Counted from the first letter of the stretch, positions 51,040-62,194 are shown. The stretch is DNA of 64,000 nucleotides from Allolucifera butyrica (GCF_900476375.1 NZ_UPPP01000133.1:1-64000), one strand, 5' to 3'. Notes: generated from the sequence alone by a model not told the origin. A program made the numbers and translations.

Positions 51040-52578
51040 CTAAGAAATATTTTTCACTTTGAAAGTGCTATGCCCGATTGCGGAGGCCTTCACCAGAGCC
51101 TCTTCCGTGATTTCGTCGCCGCAAAATTCGCCGGTCAGTTTGCCATTCGACAAAACAATGACCCGGTCCGAAATGGCCATAATCTCTTTTAGCTCGGAGG
51201 CCACCATGATGATTCCCATTCCCTGAGCTGCAAACTTATTAATAAGATGAAAGACATCCGCCTTGGCACCCACATCAATGCCCCGCGTTGGTTCGTCTAA
51301 AAGCAAAATCCTGGGAGCCGTCAAGATTCCCTTACCAATAACCACTTTTTGCTGATTGCCGCCGCTTAACGAAAGAATCGGCAGGTTTCTGTCGGCGACC
51401 TTGATTTCCAGTTCCTCAATCGTCTTGGTTATGGAGGCATTTTCCTTTTTATCGATCAGATGAATTCCCCTGGTATAATTCCATAGGCTGGCCAGAGTCA
51501 TGTTTTTGGCGATGGATAACGTTTGTACCAGCCCTTCCCGCTGCCGGTCTTCCGGGATATGGGCAAATCCCCTCTTAATTTGCTCCGGAATAGACCTGGG
51601 TTTTATCTTTTCCCTCTCAAGATAAATATCGCCGGTTACCGCCGGATGCATCCCCATGAGGCATTCAAACAATTCGGTGCGGCCGGATCCTAAGAGACCG
51701 TACACACCGAGAATTTCTCCGGCCCGCAGGGTAAAGGAAACATGATCCAGCAGATCTCCTCCTCCTTTGCGGGGCAAGGTCAGTGACTCGACCCGTAAAA
51801 ATTCATCCCCCATTGTTTTTTCCTGCTTATGAATGAAACTTGTTTCATTATGACCGACCATATTCCGTACAATCCAGGGGATATCAATCTTTCTTACTTT
51901 TTCTTCCGCAATGAAGCGCCCGTCCCGGAGAATTGTGACATAATCCCCAATGCGTAGGATCTCTTCCAGCCGGTGAGAAATATAGACGATTGAAATTCCC
52001 TGCGCCTTTAACTCATGAATGATACGGAACAAGACTTCAACCTCCGCCGTGCTCAGGGAAGAAGTCGGTTCATCCATAATCAGCACATGTAAATCCTGCT
52101 GGGCCATGGTCTTGGCAATTTCAACAATTTGCTGCTGTCCCACCCGCAAATCGCTAACCAGTATGTTGGGGTCAATCGGATGTTCCAGCCTGGCGAGCAG
52201 ATTTCTTGTCTTCTCTAAATGTTTTTTGTGTTCGATAAGAATACCGCCCCGGGTATATTCCCGTCCCATAAAAATATTCTGCGCTACCGTAAGATTCGGA
52301 AACAGGTTTAATTCTTGGTGAATAATGCCAATCCCCATGGCATCGGCCTCCCGGGTATCCCTTATACGGACCGTCTCGCCATTGAGCTGGATGGTTCCCT
52401 CCGTAGGCTGTTCAATGCCGGCAATAATTTTCATCAATGTGGATTTGCCCGCCCCGTTCTCGCCGATTAATACATTCACTTTACCGCGATATACATTAAA
52501 ATCAACCTGATTGAGCGCCAGCGTTCCGGGATAAACTTTTATAATTTTCCGCGCCGTCAGGCACAACTCGTCGGCCAT
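51040..52578 (-). CDS. Sugar ABC transporter ATP-binding protein (RbsA/MglA type)
   Basis: 512 residues with two ATPase domains. The first has Walker A GENGAGKST, signature LRVGQQQIVEIAK and Walker B VLIMDEPTSSL. The second has the altered Walker A GLLGSGRTE usual for this family, signature LSGGNQQKVVIGK and ILLLDEPTRGID. The ATG overlaps the stop of the lipoprotein gene (TAATG). It energises uptake of a pentose or similar monosaccharide. Confidence 0.94.
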   Translation of the reverse strand: MADELCLTARKIIKVYPGTLALNQVDFNVYRGKVNVLIGENGAGKSTLMKIIAGIEQPTEGTIQLNGETVRIRDTREADAMGIGIIHQELNLFPNLTVAQNIFMGREYTRGGILIEHKKHLEKTRNLLARLEHPIDPNILVSDLRVGQQQIVEIAKTMAQQDLHVLIMDEPTSSLSTAEVEVLFRIIHELKAQGISIVYISHRLEEILRIGDYVTILRDGRFIAEEKVRKIDIPWIVRNMVGHNETSFIHKQEKTMGDEFLRVESLTLPRKGGGDLLDHVSFTLRAGEILGVYGLLGSGRTELFECLMGMHPAVTGDIYLEREKIKPRSIPEQIKRGFAHIPEDRQREGLVQTLSIAKNMTLASLWNYTRGIHLIDKKENASITKTIEELEIKVADRNLPILSLSGGNQQKVVIGKGILTAPRILLLDEPTRGIDVGAKADVFHLINKFAAQGMGIIMVASELKEIMAISDRVIVLSNGKLTGEFCGDEITEEALVKASAIGHSTFKVKNIS

Positions 52579-53309
52579 TATTTTTCGCCTCCCGCCAGTG
52601 TCAATTGAACAGGAGTTACGACGATCTCCCCCGCCGGCATAACAGTAAACGCACCGGTAAACTCAATTTCCCGATTTGGGGCTTGCTTTAGATCAAGCTT
52701 GCTTAAAATCAGCTCTTTAATCCGCTTATTCAAGGCATTTGACACTTCCGCAAAGTCCATCTGATTTTTAAAATCGTCAAATTTAATAAAATCGAGTGAA
52801 TCCCTGACGGAGGTTCCTTTAATTACCGGCCCTACCTGAATTTTCAGTTCCGCCTTATGGTCGTACGGCGGCAGGTCAATATCCATAGTCCCGTTTCTTG
52901 ATTCGGTATTTATCTTAAGTACGTTTCCTTTGCCTTTGACAATAAAATTCCATTCCTTTCCTCCCTGAGCACTGCGGACGCCATACTTTTTACCGGCTTC
53001 CTCAACATTGTTCCGGATTGCCGCCAATACTACACCAATGTCAACCGCTTTCCGGTTCATTACCGGCAGCACCTTGCTGTCCCATGCCGCAGCAACAAAC
53101 TTGTCGGCGTCAAAACTGTCATCCTGAAAATAAAAAGTAACCCCTTGCCTGTTCTCCTTATTCTTGTCGTTGGGAACAACCGTATAAAGCTTGCAGCCGG
53201 ACAGGAGGAGAGTTAGAGACACAATCACGGCAGCCAGGAATACGGCATTGATTTGTTTAATCACTGGAGCAGTCCACAGCTTATGCATAAGTCTGATCAT
53301 CTTATTCAT
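52578..53309 (-). CDS. DUF2291 lipoprotein of the sugar ABC operon
   Basis: 243 residues with a signal ending LLLSGC (Cys39). The rest (NRQGVTFYFQDDSFDADKFVAAAWDSKVLPV, GTSVRDSLDFIKFDDFKNQMDFAEVSNALN) is the DUF2291 family, found with ribose-type ABC importers of unknown partner role. It may present or protect the substrate near the transporter. It sits between binding protein and ATPase genes. Confidence 0.8.
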   Translation of the reverse strand: MNKMIRLMHKLWTAPVIKQINAVFLAAVIVSLTLLLSGCKLYTVVPNDKNKENRQGVTFYFQDDSFDADKFVAAAWDSKVLPVMNRKAVDIGVVLAAIRNNVEEAGKKYGVRSAQGGKEWNFIVKGKGNVLKINTESRNGTMDIDLPPYDHKAELKIQVGPVIKGTSVRDSLDFIKFDDFKNQMDFAEVSNALNKRIKELILSKLDLKQAPNREIEFTGAFTVMPAGEIVVTPVQLTLAGGEK

Positions 53310-53396
53310 AGTATTCTCCTCGCCAAAGAATCAATGGTTACTCGTTTTGGTCAGCCTCAGGATGGCCGGCCGGCCACCCTGAGACTGCAAAGCGGA

Positions 53397-54422
<1,026 letters not shown>

Positions 54423-54491
54423 TTATTTATACTCCTTCCGGTTGAGTCTGCAGACTCTGTAAGCGGAAAAAGCATAGACCGCCTTCTGTGG

Positions 54492-55982
54492 CTATCGCGT
54501 TAAAATTCTGCCCACCGCCTGTTTCCAACCCTGGAAATATTGATTTCGCACGGCTTCCTCCATGGACGGAACATAAGTCCGCCCCTCCAGGCGCAGCTTC
54601 CGGATCTCCGTCTTGTCATGCCATACACCGGCGGCAAGCCCGGCCAGATAGGCCGCCCCCATGGCGGAAAGTTCGGCAAATTCCGTACTGACCACGTTAA
54701 TTTGCAGCATATCCGCCTGAAATTGCATTAAAAAAGAATTGCGAGTGCCGCCGCCATCAACCCGCAATTCACGGGGCCGTATTCCGGAACCCGCCTCCAT
54801 CGTATCGACGGCGTCTTTTATCTGATAAGCAATGGCTTCCAAAGCGCTCCGGACAATGTGCTCCTTGCGGCTTCTTCGGGATATTCCCACAATCCCGGCC
54901 CGGGCGTCGGTATCCCAATAGGGTATACCGAGCCCGGCAAATGCCGGCACGAAATAGACGTCTTCGTTATGGCCGATGCTTTCTGCCATAGCCGGAAGCT
55001 CATCCCAGTGTTGAAACAAACCCAGATTCTCCTTTACCCACTTCAGAGTATCGCCTGTAGCGTGCACGATCCCTTCCAGCACATATTCAACCCGGCCGTC
55101 AATCCCCCAGGCAATGGACGTTACTAATCCGCCCGCCCCTTCCCGGTATTGAGACCCGATATTCATGAGCACGGAGGAACCGGTTCCATAAGTAGCTTTG
55201 ACCATTCCCGGCTCAAAACAGGTTTGCCCAAATAGCGCGCCTTGCGAATCGCCGATTACGCCGGCTATGGGAATTTCGCCGGCGAACAGCTCATTCACGG
55301 CGGTATAACCAAAACCAGTATTCGAAGCTTGAACCTTCGCCAGCATCGTTGCGGGAATATTAAATATTTTCAGTAAATCATTATCCCACTGCAGGCTTTT
55401 GATATTAAACAAAAGGGTCCGGCTGGCATTCGTATAGTCGGTGGCGTGAACCCGCCCCTTGGTCAGTTTCCATATCAGCCAGGAATCCATCGTACCCATA
55501 AGCAGCTTGCCGGCTTGCGCCCTTGCCGCCGCCCCCGCCACATTTTCCAAGATCCATTGGACCTTGGTAGCAGAGAAATAAGGGTCAAGCAACAGTCCGG
55601 TCCGGTCTTTGACCATTCCTTCCCAGCCCTGCTGCTTCAGCCGGGTGCAGATTTCCCCGGTCCGCCGGCATTGCCAGACAATGGCGTTATAGACCGGCAG
55701 CCCGGTTTCCCTGTCCCATACGACAACGGTCTCCCGCTGATTGGTAATCGCCAGTGCGTCAATCGCCGCCGGTTTCAATTTCGCCTTTGTCAGCGCCTCG
55801 GCCAGTATGGCTTTCGCATTTTCATAGATTTCCACCGGATCATGCTCTACCCAGCCCGGCTGAGGATAATACTGTTTATGCCCGACCGCCGCCCGGGCCA
55901 GAATGCGCCCTTCTGCATTGACCACCATAGCTTTTGAACCGGATGTACTCTGGTCAAGGGCAAGTATATACCCGTTCCCCAT
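54492..55982 (-). CDS. FGGY carbohydrate kinase, glycerol-kinase-like branch
   Basis: 496 residues from the ATG at 55982 (GGGGGG at 5 bases). ATP-dependent phosphorylation of a sugar or polyol. The substrate-site residues of glycerol kinase are kept: NQRET, DPYFSATK and the catalytic Asp in VIGDSQGALFGQ. VEHDPVEI, WQCRRTGEIC and the FGGY-type GGGTRNSFLMQFQAD region are present. The N-terminal phosphate loop is DQSTSGSKAMVV. Glycerol is unlikely in an operon with an aldose isomerase and transketolase, so this seems a paralogue acting on a ketose, for example apulose or a pentulose. Confidence 0.85.
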   Translation of the reverse strand: MGNGYILALDQSTSGSKAMVVNAEGRILARAAVGHKQYYPQPGWVEHDPVEIYENAKAILAEALTKAKLKPAAIDALAITNQRETVVVWDRETGLPVYNAIVWQCRRTGEICTRLKQQGWEGMVKDRTGLLLDPYFSATKVQWILENVAGAAARAQAGKLLMGTMDSWLIWKLTKGRVHATDYTNASRTLLFNIKSLQWDNDLLKIFNIPATMLAKVQASNTGFGYTAVNELFAGEIPIAGVIGDSQGALFGQTCFEPGMVKATYGTGSSVLMNIGSQYREGAGGLVTSIAWGIDGRVEYVLEGIVHATGDTLKWVKENLGLFQHWDELPAMAESIGHNEDVYFVPAFAGLGIPYWDTDARAGIVGISRRSRKEHIVRSALEAIAYQIKDAVDTMEAGSGIRPRELRVDGGGTRNSFLMQFQADMLQINVVSTEFAELSAMGAAYLAGLAAGVWHDKTEIRKLRLEGRTYVPSMEEAVRNQYFQGWKQAVGRILTR

Positions 55983-56025
55983 TTTCGCCCCCCCGCTTTC
56001 AGGCCAGTAATTTTCTCTCATAAAA

Positions 56026-57564
56026 TTATTTTACGGTAATGACGACATGGGCATACCGTGTAAGCGGCGGCGTGCCCGAATCCTTTACCGCAAGAATCAT
56101 ATGGATCGTATCGCCCTTCTTGGCGTCCTGCGGAATCTTCACAGCAGCGTGCTTTTTATTGGCATGGCCTACTTGGACTTCGCCTGCATAACTGCCGGCT
56201 TCCCGATACTGCCACCATTTATACTGCAGCTTGTCACCGTCTGGATCTGACGCCTGCCCATTCAGCTTTACCGTTTCGCCCGCTTTTGCCGTGATATCAA
56301 GGCTGCCGTCAACGGCAACCACGGGCGCATGATTGCAATGGGCATAGTCCGCCTGGGTCCACTTGACCCGCGCGGCAAAATCATTTTGAATCGCATCAAT
56401 CCAGCGTGCCTGCGGATAACTTTTATCCAGTTTTTGCGTATACGGATTATAATCAGCGACATTTTCCCCATCTTCCCAACGATTCGGATTGGTCTTGGAT
56501 TGCACAAGACGTCCCGACCAGCCGCCGTTTGCATGATTTTCCAGGGAACGCAGGCCGACATTGACAAGGTACAGATATGACGGCGAATCCCCTTCCGAGA
56601 TAAAATCATACTGCCCTCTGCCTTTTTCTTTCATATAAGAAAGATCACCGTATTGATCATCCGGATCTGCCTGGATCTTATGTCCATCACCCCAGGTCAT
56701 ATATTCCTGCAGGAGCGGCCCATGGTCTTTGATATTAGCTGCCATCCATTTGCTCTCCAGATAAGGCTTCAAAGCTTCCGGCACCGTTTTCGGCCAGTCA
56801 TAAGCTAAGCACCAGAATTGAGAAGAGTTATACAGTACTTTAATATTTGGCCAGTTGGGGGCAATATAGTTCCGATAAGTCGCATCCTGATCAAGGATGA
56901 CATAAATTACTGTTTTTTTGCTGACCTTATCATAGATGGCCTGCCACTGGTCTGTATTTTTATATTCGTCCTCAATAGATTTCAGCGCACGGGCAATCGT
57001 ATTGGTACCACCCCAAACCTGCAAATAAACAGGAGCATCATTATTATCAAGCAATACCTCCTTAATGCGGTTCGAGCCATCTGTATCCCGGCTCATTTCC
57101 CCTTCGAAATCGATATTGCCAATTTTGACGAGGCTCAAAAGTTTGTCTGGCGAAGGATAGTGCCCATCGTGCTGTAATAGATTGGGATAGACCTCACGGT
57201 ATTTAGCAATGAACTTCTGCATCCATTCTGTTCCACACCAACGAAGCTCCGTTCTCTCACCGTATAATTTACGCGTCAGAGGCATCGCCGAAATGAATTT
57301 TGTTCCCTTCCCATCGCCCTTATAATGCCATTGCGAGCTACTGTAGATAAGCCCTTCAACATCCATTTCGTCCGTATAAAGCAAAAAACGCAGGAAGGAA
57401 TCCATATCGTCAATTTCGCCATCTGTCGTCACAATGGTTCGCGGCAAAGGCGTCGCCAAAGCTTTTGTTGCCTCTCCCCATGGCGCAATATGTAAGGAAC
57501 AAATCATCATCACCCCCAAAACCATCGACCGAAAAATCACTTTGGGAAACCTATGACCTTCCAT
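56026..57564 (-). CDS. Secreted Sde182-like protein (DUF1593, nucleoside-hydrolase-like)
   Basis: 512 residues from the ATG at 57564, with a signal peptide (about 1-35). The main domain (RTIVTTDGEIDDMDSFLRFLLYTDEMDVEGLIYSSS) has the nucleoside-hydrolase-like Asp cluster DGEIDDMDS. A C-terminal beta domain (about 415-512, VDGSLDITAKAGETVKLNGQASDPDGD) is of cadherin type. The family includes a cellulose-binding protein of Saccharophagus. Role here: perhaps release of the operon sugar from a plant glycoside or nucleoside outside the cell. Encoded between transketolase and kinase. Confidence 0.82.
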   Translation of the reverse strand: MEGHRFPKVIFRSMVLGVMMICSLHIAPWGEATKALATPLPRTIVTTDGEIDDMDSFLRFLLYTDEMDVEGLIYSSSQWHYKGDGKGTKFISAMPLTRKLYGERTELRWCGTEWMQKFIAKYREVYPNLLQHDGHYPSPDKLLSLVKIGNIDFEGEMSRDTDGSNRIKEVLLDNNDAPVYLQVWGGTNTIARALKSIEDEYKNTDQWQAIYDKVSKKTVIYVILDQDATYRNYIAPNWPNIKVLYNSSQFWCLAYDWPKTVPEALKPYLESKWMAANIKDHGPLLQEYMTWGDGHKIQADPDDQYGDLSYMKEKGRGQYDFISEGDSPSYLYLVNVGLRSLENHANGGWSGRLVQSKTNPNRWEDGENVADYNPYTQKLDKSYPQARWIDAIQNDFAARVKWTQADYAHCNHAPVVAVDGSLDITAKAGETVKLNGQASDPDGDKLQYKWWQYREAGSYAGEVQVGHANKKHAAVKIPQDAKKGDTIHMILAVKDSGTPPLTRYAHVVITVK

Positions 57565-57576
57565 TCTGATCACTCC

Positions 57577-58518
57577 TCATGCACCTAAACTTAGTAACTC
57601 TTTAGCCAGTTCTTTAATATTGGCGACGCAAATTCCATAATGGGCAAATACCTCCGGGGATTTTCCCGGTATGGCCGGTTCATCGGCAATACCGACGATC
57701 CGCAGCGGTACGGGATACTTCTGCGCTACCACCTCGGCGACAGCCGCTCCCAGGCCCCCGTAGATACTATGCTCCTCAATGGTAATAATCCGTCCTGTGT
57801 CCCGGGCGGCCTGCAAAATAGCCGCCTCGTCCAGGGGTTTAATCGTATGCATGTTTAATACCCGGCACGTAATACCCAGGCGGCGCAATTCTACCGCGCT
57901 CTCGAGCGCCACCCGCACCGTCTCTCCGGTTCCAATCAGGGTAATATCCTTGCCGTCGGCGAGGCAAACCGCTTTGCCGATGGCAAAACCGTAATCCTCT
58001 GATTCATATACATCCGGTACAGGATTGCGGCCGATTCGCAAATAAGCGCCGCCCGGATAATCAGCCAGTGCCCGGATGGCCTTCCCGGTTTCAAACCGGT
58101 CGGCCGGCAGCAGGATAACCATTCCCGGTATAGCCCGCATTACGGCAAGGTCCTGCAGCGAATGATGGGACATGCCCAGGGCGCCGTAGCTGACGCCGCC
58201 GCTTATGCCAATCAGCTTTACATTGGTCCGGGAATAAGCAATATCTACTTTTACTTGTTCAATGCTTCGCATCGACAGAAAACACGCCGGGGAAGCCACA
58301 AAGGGGATTTTGCCGGCAGCGGCCAGCCCTGCGGCGATGCCAACCAGATTTTGCTCGGCAATTCCCGCCTCGATAAACTGAGCCGGCAGTTCCCGGGCGA
58401 AATTGGTCATCGAAGCCGAACCCCGTGAATCGCTGGTCAGCACCACAATCTCTTCATTGCGTTTTCCCAGTTCAATCAAGGTATCACACACAACCTGCCT
58501 ATTTGCAATCTTATTCAT
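57577..58518 (-). CDS. Transketolase, C-terminal subunit
   Basis: 313 residues covering the pyrimidine-binding and C-terminal domains: GIAEQNLVGIAAGLAAAG carries the catalytic Glu that activates thiamine diphosphate, then SYGALGMSHHSLQDLAVMRAIPGM and IKPLDEAAIL. It forms one enzyme with the N-terminal subunit encoded upstream, overlapping by 8 bases. Split transketolases are common in sugar-specific operons, such as the AptA/AptB apulose-4-phosphate enzyme. Confidence 0.92.
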   Translation of the reverse strand: MNKIANRQVVCDTLIELGKRNEEIVVLTSDSRGSASMTNFARELPAQFIEAGIAEQNLVGIAAGLAAAGKIPFVASPACFLSMRSIEQVKVDIAYSRTNVKLIGISGGVSYGALGMSHHSLQDLAVMRAIPGMVILLPADRFETGKAIRALADYPGGAYLRIGRNPVPDVYESEDYGFAIGKAVCLADGKDITLIGTGETVRVALESAVELRRLGITCRVLNMHTIKPLDEAAILQAARDTGRIITIEEHSIYGGLGAAVAEVVAQKYPVPLRIVGIADEPAIPGKSPEVFAHYGICVANIKELAKELLSLGA

Positions 58519-59347
58519 ACCCGCATTCCTCCACTGCTGCCGCTAATTCAGCCATGCCCCGGTTATACTCCTCTGCCGTGGGCACGCCATGATGCCAGTG
58601 CGGAACATTTTCCATAAACGATACCCCTTTGCCCTTGGTCGTATGGGCCATGACCAGCGTAGGCTTGCCGGGCATAAACGGCACCGCCGCCAACACCTTT
58701 TGCAATTGAGCGAGGTCATGTCCATCGGCCTCAACAACTTTCCAGCCGAAACTTCGCCATTTTTCGTTCAACGGTTCCAGGCTCATTACAGTTTCCGTTT
58801 TACCGGTAATTTGCAGCCCGTTGCGGTCAATAATAGCAATCAGATTATCCAGCTTATAATGCGAGGCCGCCATGGCTCCTTCCCATACCGAACCCTCGGC
58901 TTGTTCCCCGTCTCCCATCAGCGTAAAAACCCGGTATGCCTGCCCGTTCATTTTAGCCGCCAACGCCATGCCTACCGCTACGGGCAGACCATGTCCCAGT
59001 GCGCCCGTATTCATCTCCACACCGGGTACTTTATTGTTGGGATGCCCGATCAGACGGGTTCCGAACTGACAGAATGTTTTGAGTTCCGCGCGCGGAAAAA
59101 ATCCCTTATCCGCCAGAATTGCGTAATACGATTCTACGGCATGGCCCTTACTTAATATAAAACGGTCCCGGTCCTCCCAGTCCGGTTTTTGCGGATTGGT
59201 TTTCAGCACACTGTAATACAGCACCGTTAATAGATCCGTATTCGACAGCGACGAGCCCGTATGGCCGGCTTTGGCCTCATAAATCATAGTAAGTAAATCC
59301 CGGCGAATTTGGGCCGCTTTGTTTTTTAAAAAGGCAACATCAACCAT
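58511..59347 (-). CDS. Transketolase, N-terminal subunit
   Basis: 278 residues, the thiamine-diphosphate-binding half: AGHTGSSLSNTDLLTVLYYSVL, GALGHGLPVAVGMALAAKMNG, and the GDG...N motif in LMGDGEQAEGSVWEGAMAAS with IAIIDRN. It transfers two-carbon units from ketose phosphates. The downstream gene supplies the other half. Confidence 0.93.
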   Translation of the reverse strand: MVDVAFLKNKAAQIRRDLLTMIYEAKAGHTGSSLSNTDLLTVLYYSVLKTNPQKPDWEDRDRFILSKGHAVESYYAILADKGFFPRAELKTFCQFGTRLIGHPNNKVPGVEMNTGALGHGLPVAVGMALAAKMNGQAYRVFTLMGDGEQAEGSVWEGAMAASHYKLDNLIAIIDRNGLQITGKTETVMSLEPLNEKWRSFGWKVVEADGHDLAQLQKVLAAVPFMPGKPTLVMAHTTKGKGVSFMENVPHWHHGVPTAEEYNRGMAELAAAVEECGYE

Positions 59348-59364
59348 GCTGCATTCCTCCCGGT

Positions 59365-60798
59365 TTAATTGTCTTTCCCCCGTAAGAAAGCTTCAATCTG
59401 TTCTTTAGCCGGATCAACCGGATCAGGCGTTAATCCCGGCAGATACCGGCAGGCCTCATAGAGAACCGGGATTACATCCTGGTGAATCCCCACACAGTGA
59501 TGAACATAAGGACCCGTTACCAGTTTTTCCTCCCACAGCGGCCAGTCGTTGACTTCAACCCAGATATAGGTTCCGCGGGTATAAGGACCTTTAACCCCTT
59601 TCGCCTTGCCGAGAAATAAGGAATATTCTCCGTGGTCGCCATCGAAGCGGACAATGGATACCTCGCCGCCTTTGATTTCACTTTCCTGCGTTCCCGGAGC
59701 ATGAGAATCGAACAAAAAGTGAGTCCGGAAGCGGGGTTTGCAGCCTTCGGCAACCAAAGACAGGGGAAAGTTGCCACAATGGAATAACAGCTCAACATTT
59801 TCCCGGTTCACGTCCCGTACCGTTAAATCGGCAAAGAAAGGGGCCATCGTCCCCATGGCCGCCGCCTGCGCCAGGACCGCGCTAATGGCACCGTGGATGT
59901 CCGTCTCACATACGGCGGGGATCCCTTCGTCCGTAAGCAGGGCATTCGCCAAACAAGGCATAATGCCGATACTGTTTTGCAGCGCCGTCCAGCATTGAAT
60001 GGCCAGGGCGGAACAGCCATGTTCCCTTACCATTTGGCTTAACGCGATTTTCAGCGCGGCTACGCGCCTGACGGCACCTTCATCCACTTCGCTGCAATCG
60101 AGCTTTTCCTGAATCAGACCCACCGTTGTTTTTAATTCCTTGCTGTTGCCGGCTTCGGCCTGTTCCGTCGCTTCCTTGATATCCTGAAGTGTTACCGGAT
60201 AGATCTCGATGCCGAATTTCTCCAGGAGTTCCCCTTCATTACAAATCATCGTCCAGAAGCCCGCCGGTCTTGTCGACACCTGTAAAATTCGCAACCTTCT
60301 GAATGTTTTGACTACATTGGCGACACCAATAAAATTTTTAAATCCTCTGGTGAAGACCTGGTCTGTCAAATTACTATTTACAATATAAGTGAACGGGACA
60401 TTAAACCGCCGCAGCACTTTGCCGGTGGCAAAGAGTCCACACTGCGTATCCCGCAGGCGGCTGCCGTCGGGCAGCGGCGCCTCATCCCGCGGTCCCCAGA
60501 GCAGCACCGGCTTTCCTACCGCTCTGGCAACCCGGGCAACGGTATCTTCCGTGCCGAAATTGCAATGTGGAAAAAATACCGCATCTACGTCCGCATCCCG
60601 GAATCGTTTACTAATCCTTTGGGCGTCCGCATCGTTGTCAAACAGGAGTCCTTCCTCATTGATACCTTCCAGGTCCACAATCTCCACACCAAATCCGGCA
60701 ATTGTTTCCCGGGTCAGATTTTTAAATTTATGGGCATCTTCCTTGCTGAATACAAAACGCCGCGTAGGGGCAAACCCCAGTTTGATTTTCTCTCCCAT
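59365..60798 (-). CDS. L-fucose/L-arabinose isomerase-family protein
   Basis: 477 residues from the ATG at 60798 (AAAGGG at 8 bases; an upstream GTG abuts the ribosome site). The fold is that of FucI/AraA C-terminal-domain proteins: LGFAPTRRFVFSKEDA, FPHCNFGTEDTVARVARAVGKPVLLWG, ALAIQCWTALQNSIGIMPC, CETDIHGAISA. Metal-dependent aldose-ketose isomerisation is expected. Its first-gene position after the regulator, with kinase and transketolase behind, makes it step one of the pathway. Confidence 0.85.
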   Translation of the reverse strand: MGEKIKLGFAPTRRFVFSKEDAHKFKNLTRETIAGFGVEIVDLEGINEEGLLFDNDADAQRISKRFRDADVDAVFFPHCNFGTEDTVARVARAVGKPVLLWGPRDEAPLPDGSRLRDTQCGLFATGKVLRRFNVPFTYIVNSNLTDQVFTRGFKNFIGVANVVKTFRRLRILQVSTRPAGFWTMICNEGELLEKFGIEIYPVTLQDIKEATEQAEAGNSKELKTTVGLIQEKLDCSEVDEGAVRRVAALKIALSQMVREHGCSALAIQCWTALQNSIGIMPCLANALLTDEGIPAVCETDIHGAISAVLAQAAAMGTMAPFFADLTVRDVNRENVELLFHCGNFPLSLVAEGCKPRFRTHFLFDSHAPGTQESEIKGGEVSIVRFDGDHGEYSLFLGKAKGVKGPYTRGTYIWVEVNDWPLWEEKLVTGPYVHHCVGIHQDVIPVLYEACRYLPGLTPDPVDPAKEQIEAFLRGKDN

Positions 60799-60829
60799 AT
60801 CATCCACCCTTTTTACATTTCACCGCTGT

Positions 60830-61846
60830 TCAGGTGAGTTTTAAAACACTGTCCCGTAGAATTAATTCTGTATTCACCTCGATTTTTTGGGTAATATTGT
60901 CGCTCTTACTGTTTATTTTTTGATGCAGTCTTAATACTGCAGCGCTGCCGATATCCTGCTTAAAAACTTTAATCGTCGTTAACCGCGGACTGGTAATTTC
61001 ACAAAAGGGCATGTCGTCAAACCCCACAATGGACAAATCCTGCGGAATTTTTAGTCCCTTTTCTTTCAGCGCCCGCATAGCGCCAAAAGCAATAATATCG
61101 TTGTCGGCGAAAAACGCCGTAGGCAGATTTACGGAATTTCTCTCCAGAATTGCCTTCATATCCCGGTAGGCCCCTTCCATAGTAGGTTCCAGGCCAAATT
61201 CCATCGCCGGGTCGAATTGCAAGTTCGAATCAGCCAGAGCATCCCAAAAACCAATTTTCCGGTAATGAAAGTTGTTGATATATACAGAACTATGCAAATA
61301 GCCAATCCGGGTGTGGCCATTTTCCACCAGATACTTAGTGGCTTTGAACGAGCCGTCCATGTTATTAATCAGCACGCAATCAAAATTTTCGCCGCGAAAA
61401 TAACTGTCCAGCAGCACGACAGGCACGCTCACGTTACGAAACGGAATTAAATCTTCGGGATCCATTTCCGTAGCCAGTACAATCAGGCCATTGGCATACT
61501 CCGTATCAACAATATCCACGATTTCCTGCTGGCCGTGCCCGCCGGAATAGACATGGGATATTAAGAGCTCATAGCCCAGATTGCGGCATTCATTTTCAAT
61601 CCCTTCAATGAGAGAAGCAAAAAAGGGCGTATCCGATACGACAATACCGTGTTTTTTATAAACAACAAAGCGAATGCTCTTCTGCGTATTATTGTTGAAA
61701 TCTTTATTATAGCCTATTTCCTTGGCAACTTTTAAGATTTTCTGCTTGGTTTCTTCGCTAACTCCTTTTCGTCCATTTAAGGCATTGGAAACCGTCGCGG
61801 GCGAAACACCGACGAGATTGGCGATATCAACAATATTATTTTTCAT
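60830..61846 (-). CDS. LacI-family repressor of the sugar operon
   Basis: 338 residues from the ATG at 61846 (AGAGGAG at 7 bases). The N-terminal headpiece IVDIANLVGVSPATVSNALNGRKGVSEE is typical. A periplasmic-binding-like sensor domain (about 60-338) follows. First gene of the operon, so it probably represses itself and the ten genes behind it until the sugar or its phosphate binds. Confidence 0.92.
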   Translation of the reverse strand: MKNNIVDIANLVGVSPATVSNALNGRKGVSEETKQKILKVAKEIGYNKDFNNNTQKSIRFVVYKKHGIVVSDTPFFASLIEGIENECRNLGYELLISHVYSGGHGQQEIVDIVDTEYANGLIVLATEMDPEDLIPFRNVSVPVVLLDSYFRGENFDCVLINNMDGSFKATKYLVENGHTRIGYLHSSVYINNFHYRKIGFWDALADSNLQFDPAMEFGLEPTMEGAYRDMKAILERNSVNLPTAFFADNDIIAFGAMRALKEKGLKIPQDLSIVGFDDMPFCEITSPRLTTIKVFKQDIGSAAVLRLHQKINSKSDNITQKIEVNTELILRDSVLKLT

Positions 61847-61870
61847 CGTTCTGCTCCTCTTATTTGTCAA

Positions 61871-62190
61871 TTTATACTACATATCTTACCATTCATTCTC
61901 TTTGTTCGCCATATTCCCAACATAGTTTCAGACCTTTTTTCTAAAATTTTTACATATTTTTTATATAATCACAAACTTACTTTTAGAATCAGCCTCGCGA
62001 AACAATCCCTAGAACTTTTGTATTTCTTGCCAGCAACAGTGCCGAATCCGATTCATTTTTATTCTCAGCCTCATTATACTTCGTTGTTAAATTTTAATCA
62101 ATAGTTTATATAAATTTTAGTTATTTTTTAGTTATTTTTTATTAAATTTTTATAAAAGGTAAAAAGTTCAATATCTTTATGCCGGTACCA
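61871..62190. other. Intergenic region upstream of the lacI gene
   Basis: About 320 AT-rich bases holding the promoter of the sugar operon. I found no clear LacI-type palindrome and no gene. Confidence 0.4.
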
Positions 62191-62194
62191 TAAG

